Assembly (NCBI GenBank): GCA_012521315.1
Contig: JAAYMP010000112.1
Span: 1 to 14,917 of the forward strand
DNA length: 14,917 nt
Reading direction: 5' to 3'
From: Bacillota bacterium
GTDB taxonomy: Bacteria; Bacillota; UBA4882; UBA10575
The position numbers were made by a program, and so were the translations under genes. Of this stretch, positions 13,798 to 14,917 are shown piece after piece (position 1 is the first letter of the stretch; each line of letters opens with the position of its first letter). The notes under the pieces were generated by a model. The model ran no database searches. It was given only the letters and a program-made list of their open reading frames with translations, and was not told the origin of the DNA.

Positions 13798-14748
13798 CTA
13801 CCGTACTCTATTCGACATCCTGTTAATTCTCCCTTCTAAAAATGCCAAGATCTTTTGGTAAGTTTTCTCCTCTTCCCCCGCCCGCAGGAGGAACCATTCC
13901 GCCACCGGTTCCCGGCGGAACCAGGTTTCCTGCCGCTTAGCATAATGGCGCGTTCTTTTCTTCAGCAGTTCAATAGCCTCGGGTAAGGAAGCGCGCCCCT
14001 GCACCACCGGGATCAGCTCTTTGTAACCCAAACCCTGCATCGACTGTAACTCGGGGCCGTAACCCCGCGCCAAAAGGGAGGCCACTTCTTCAACCAAACC
14101 GGCGGCGATCATCCGGTCGACCCGCCGGTCAATCCGGTCGTAAAGTTCGGCCCGTTCGCGGTGGAGGCCAAGGTAGATGACATCGGGCGGCAGTGTTCGG
14201 TGCTGCGCCTGCTGTTGCGCGGAGAACGGGCGTCCGGTCGCCAGAATCACTTCTAAAGCGCGCAGGGTTCGCTTCAGATCGCGGGGGTGAATCTTCTGCG
14301 CCGCCACCGGATCCAGCGCTTGCAACCGGCGGTAGACCGTCTCATACCCCTTTTCCTCCGCTTCCTGCTTCAGCGCCGCCCGCAAATCCGGGTCCGGCGG
14401 AGGAGCCGGAAAGACAAATCCTTGGGTCACCGCCCGGATGTAGAGGCCGGTGCCGCCGGTCAGCAGCGGCAGGATTCCTTCCTCCGCTAAACGGCTCCGG
14501 ACCCGGTTAAAGTGCTCCTGGTAATCAACGACGGTAAAAGCTTGGTCCGGCGTAACCAGGTCAATTAAGTGGTGGGGAACGCCTTTCCGCTCCTCAACCG
14601 TGGGTTTGGCGGTTCCGATATCCATGCTCTGGTAGATCTGCATCGAATCGGCGGAGATGATCTGAGCCCCAAAGTGTAAAGCCAGATTAACAGCCAATTT
14701 CGTCTTACCGACGGCGGTTGGACCAACCAAAACGACCAGCGGCACCAT
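13798..14748 (-). CDS. miaA: tRNA dimethylallyltransferase MiaA
   Basis: A 316-residue enzyme of normal length. It transfers a dimethylallyl group to N6 of A37 in tRNAs reading codons that start with U. Features: the P-loop GPTAVGKTKLAV (about 9-20); SADSMQIYQSMDIGTAKP with the catalytic Asp (about 35); GGTGLYIRAVTQG (about 98-110); and the C-terminal tRNA-binding RTRHYAKRQETWFRRE. The ATG has GGAGG seven bases upstream, and that site overlaps the end of mutL only four bases away, so mutL and miaA are an operon. The two genes are also adjacent in many bacteria. Confidence 0.97.
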   Translation of the reverse strand: MVPLVVLVGPTAVGKTKLAVNLALHFGAQIISADSMQIYQSMDIGTAKPTVEERKGVPHHLIDLVTPDQAFTVVDYQEHFNRVRSRLAEEGILPLLTGGTGLYIRAVTQGFVFPAPPPDPDLRAALKQEAEEKGYETVYRRLQALDPVAAQKIHPRDLKRTLRALEVILATGRPFSAQQQAQHRTLPPDVIYLGLHRERAELYDRIDRRVDRMIAAGLVEEVASLLARGYGPELQSMQGLGYKELIPVVQGRASLPEAIELLKKRTRHYAKRQETWFRREPVAEWFLLRAGEEEKTYQKILAFLEGRINRMSNRVR

Positions 14749-14752
14749 TTTG

Positions 14753-14917
14753 CTACCTCCGTCTAAACATCTTCTCCAGCTCGGTTTTGCTGATCGCCAC
14801 CATCGTCGGCCGCCCGTGGGGACAGGTCTGCGGTACTTTGGTCTGGCGCAAACTCCGGATCAAAGTCGCCGCCTCTTGCGGGGAGAGTTGTTCACCGGCT
14901 TTAACGGCCTGCCGGCA
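14753..14917 (-). CDS. mutL: DNA mismatch repair protein MutL, C-terminal end only
   Basis: Fifty-four C-terminal residues are visible and the rest lies beyond the right edge. The fragment starts CRQAVKAGE, the end of the conserved A-C-(R/K) motif of the MutL endonuclease domain. It contains CPHGRP, a metal-site motif, and finishes ELEKMFRRR, the F-x-R end motif. These features show an endonuclease-type MutL, as expected in bacteria that lack MutH, rather than the E. coli type. It nearly abuts miaA. Confidence 0.93.
   Translation of the reverse strand, partial: CRQAVKAGEQLSPQEAATLIRSLRQTKVPQTCPHGRPTMVAISKTELEKMFRRR

Overview
The window reads as part of the chromosome of an endospore-forming Firmicute of the Clostridia or Limnochordia type. 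The evidence is proteins with SPOCS domains (DUF3794, known from spore-coat morphogenetic proteins), a YteA-type zinc-finger protein, a DUF5665 protein, strong AGGAGG-like ribosome sites, frequent TTG/GTG starts, and the order mutL-miaA-hfq followed by an aluminium-resistance/methionine gamma-lyase family gene, an arrangement also seen around these genes in Bacillus and Clostridia. I cannot name the species. Every gene I can support lies on the minus strand, so transcription runs from high to low coordinates.

Right part (about 10.6-14.9 kb), mainly housekeeping. The C-terminal end of mutL runs in from the right edge and is nearly fused to miaA, then hfq with a terminator. Next come a PLP-dependent methionine gamma-lyase/aluminium-resistance family enzyme, a two-helix membrane protein with a double zinc ribbon, an MgtC/SapB-type membrane protein that appears to start at a rare ATT codon, and a 71-residue unknown protein.

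Middle (about 4.9-10.6 kb), the distinctive part. After a 135-residue unknown protein come two large paralogous genes. The first encodes a soluble 840-residue protein with four SPOCS units. The second encodes a 713-residue protein with an N-terminal membrane anchor, an acidic linker of 18 in-phase hexapeptides, and three SPOCS units spaced exactly 137 residues apart. Units 1, 2 and 3 of one protein match units 1, 2 and 3 of the other, which points to duplication of a whole three-unit gene. Both genes share an upstream motif, GCAC-N15-CATATANNNTA, that resembles mother-cell (sigma-E/K) promoters. Each is followed by its own terminator.

Left part (about 0.86-4.97 kb) is a compact four-gene run: a 677-residue protein that I read as a strongly diverged SPOCS array; a GT4-type glycosyltransferase whose start overlaps its stop by four bases; a small DUF5665 membrane protein; and a YteA/TraR-DksA zinc-finger protein, closed by a terminator. 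The simplest reading is a sporulation unit that builds a mother-cell scaffold at the forespore surface, possibly with a glycosylation step. At the far left, a separately promoted gene with a MEDS sensory domain runs off the window.

No tRNA, rRNA, CRISPR array, insertion sequence or known riboswitch was seen. The two gene-free stretches of about 250-280 bases (614-862 and 9876-10154) hold promoters, hairpins and one doubtful short reading frame, each listed separately.
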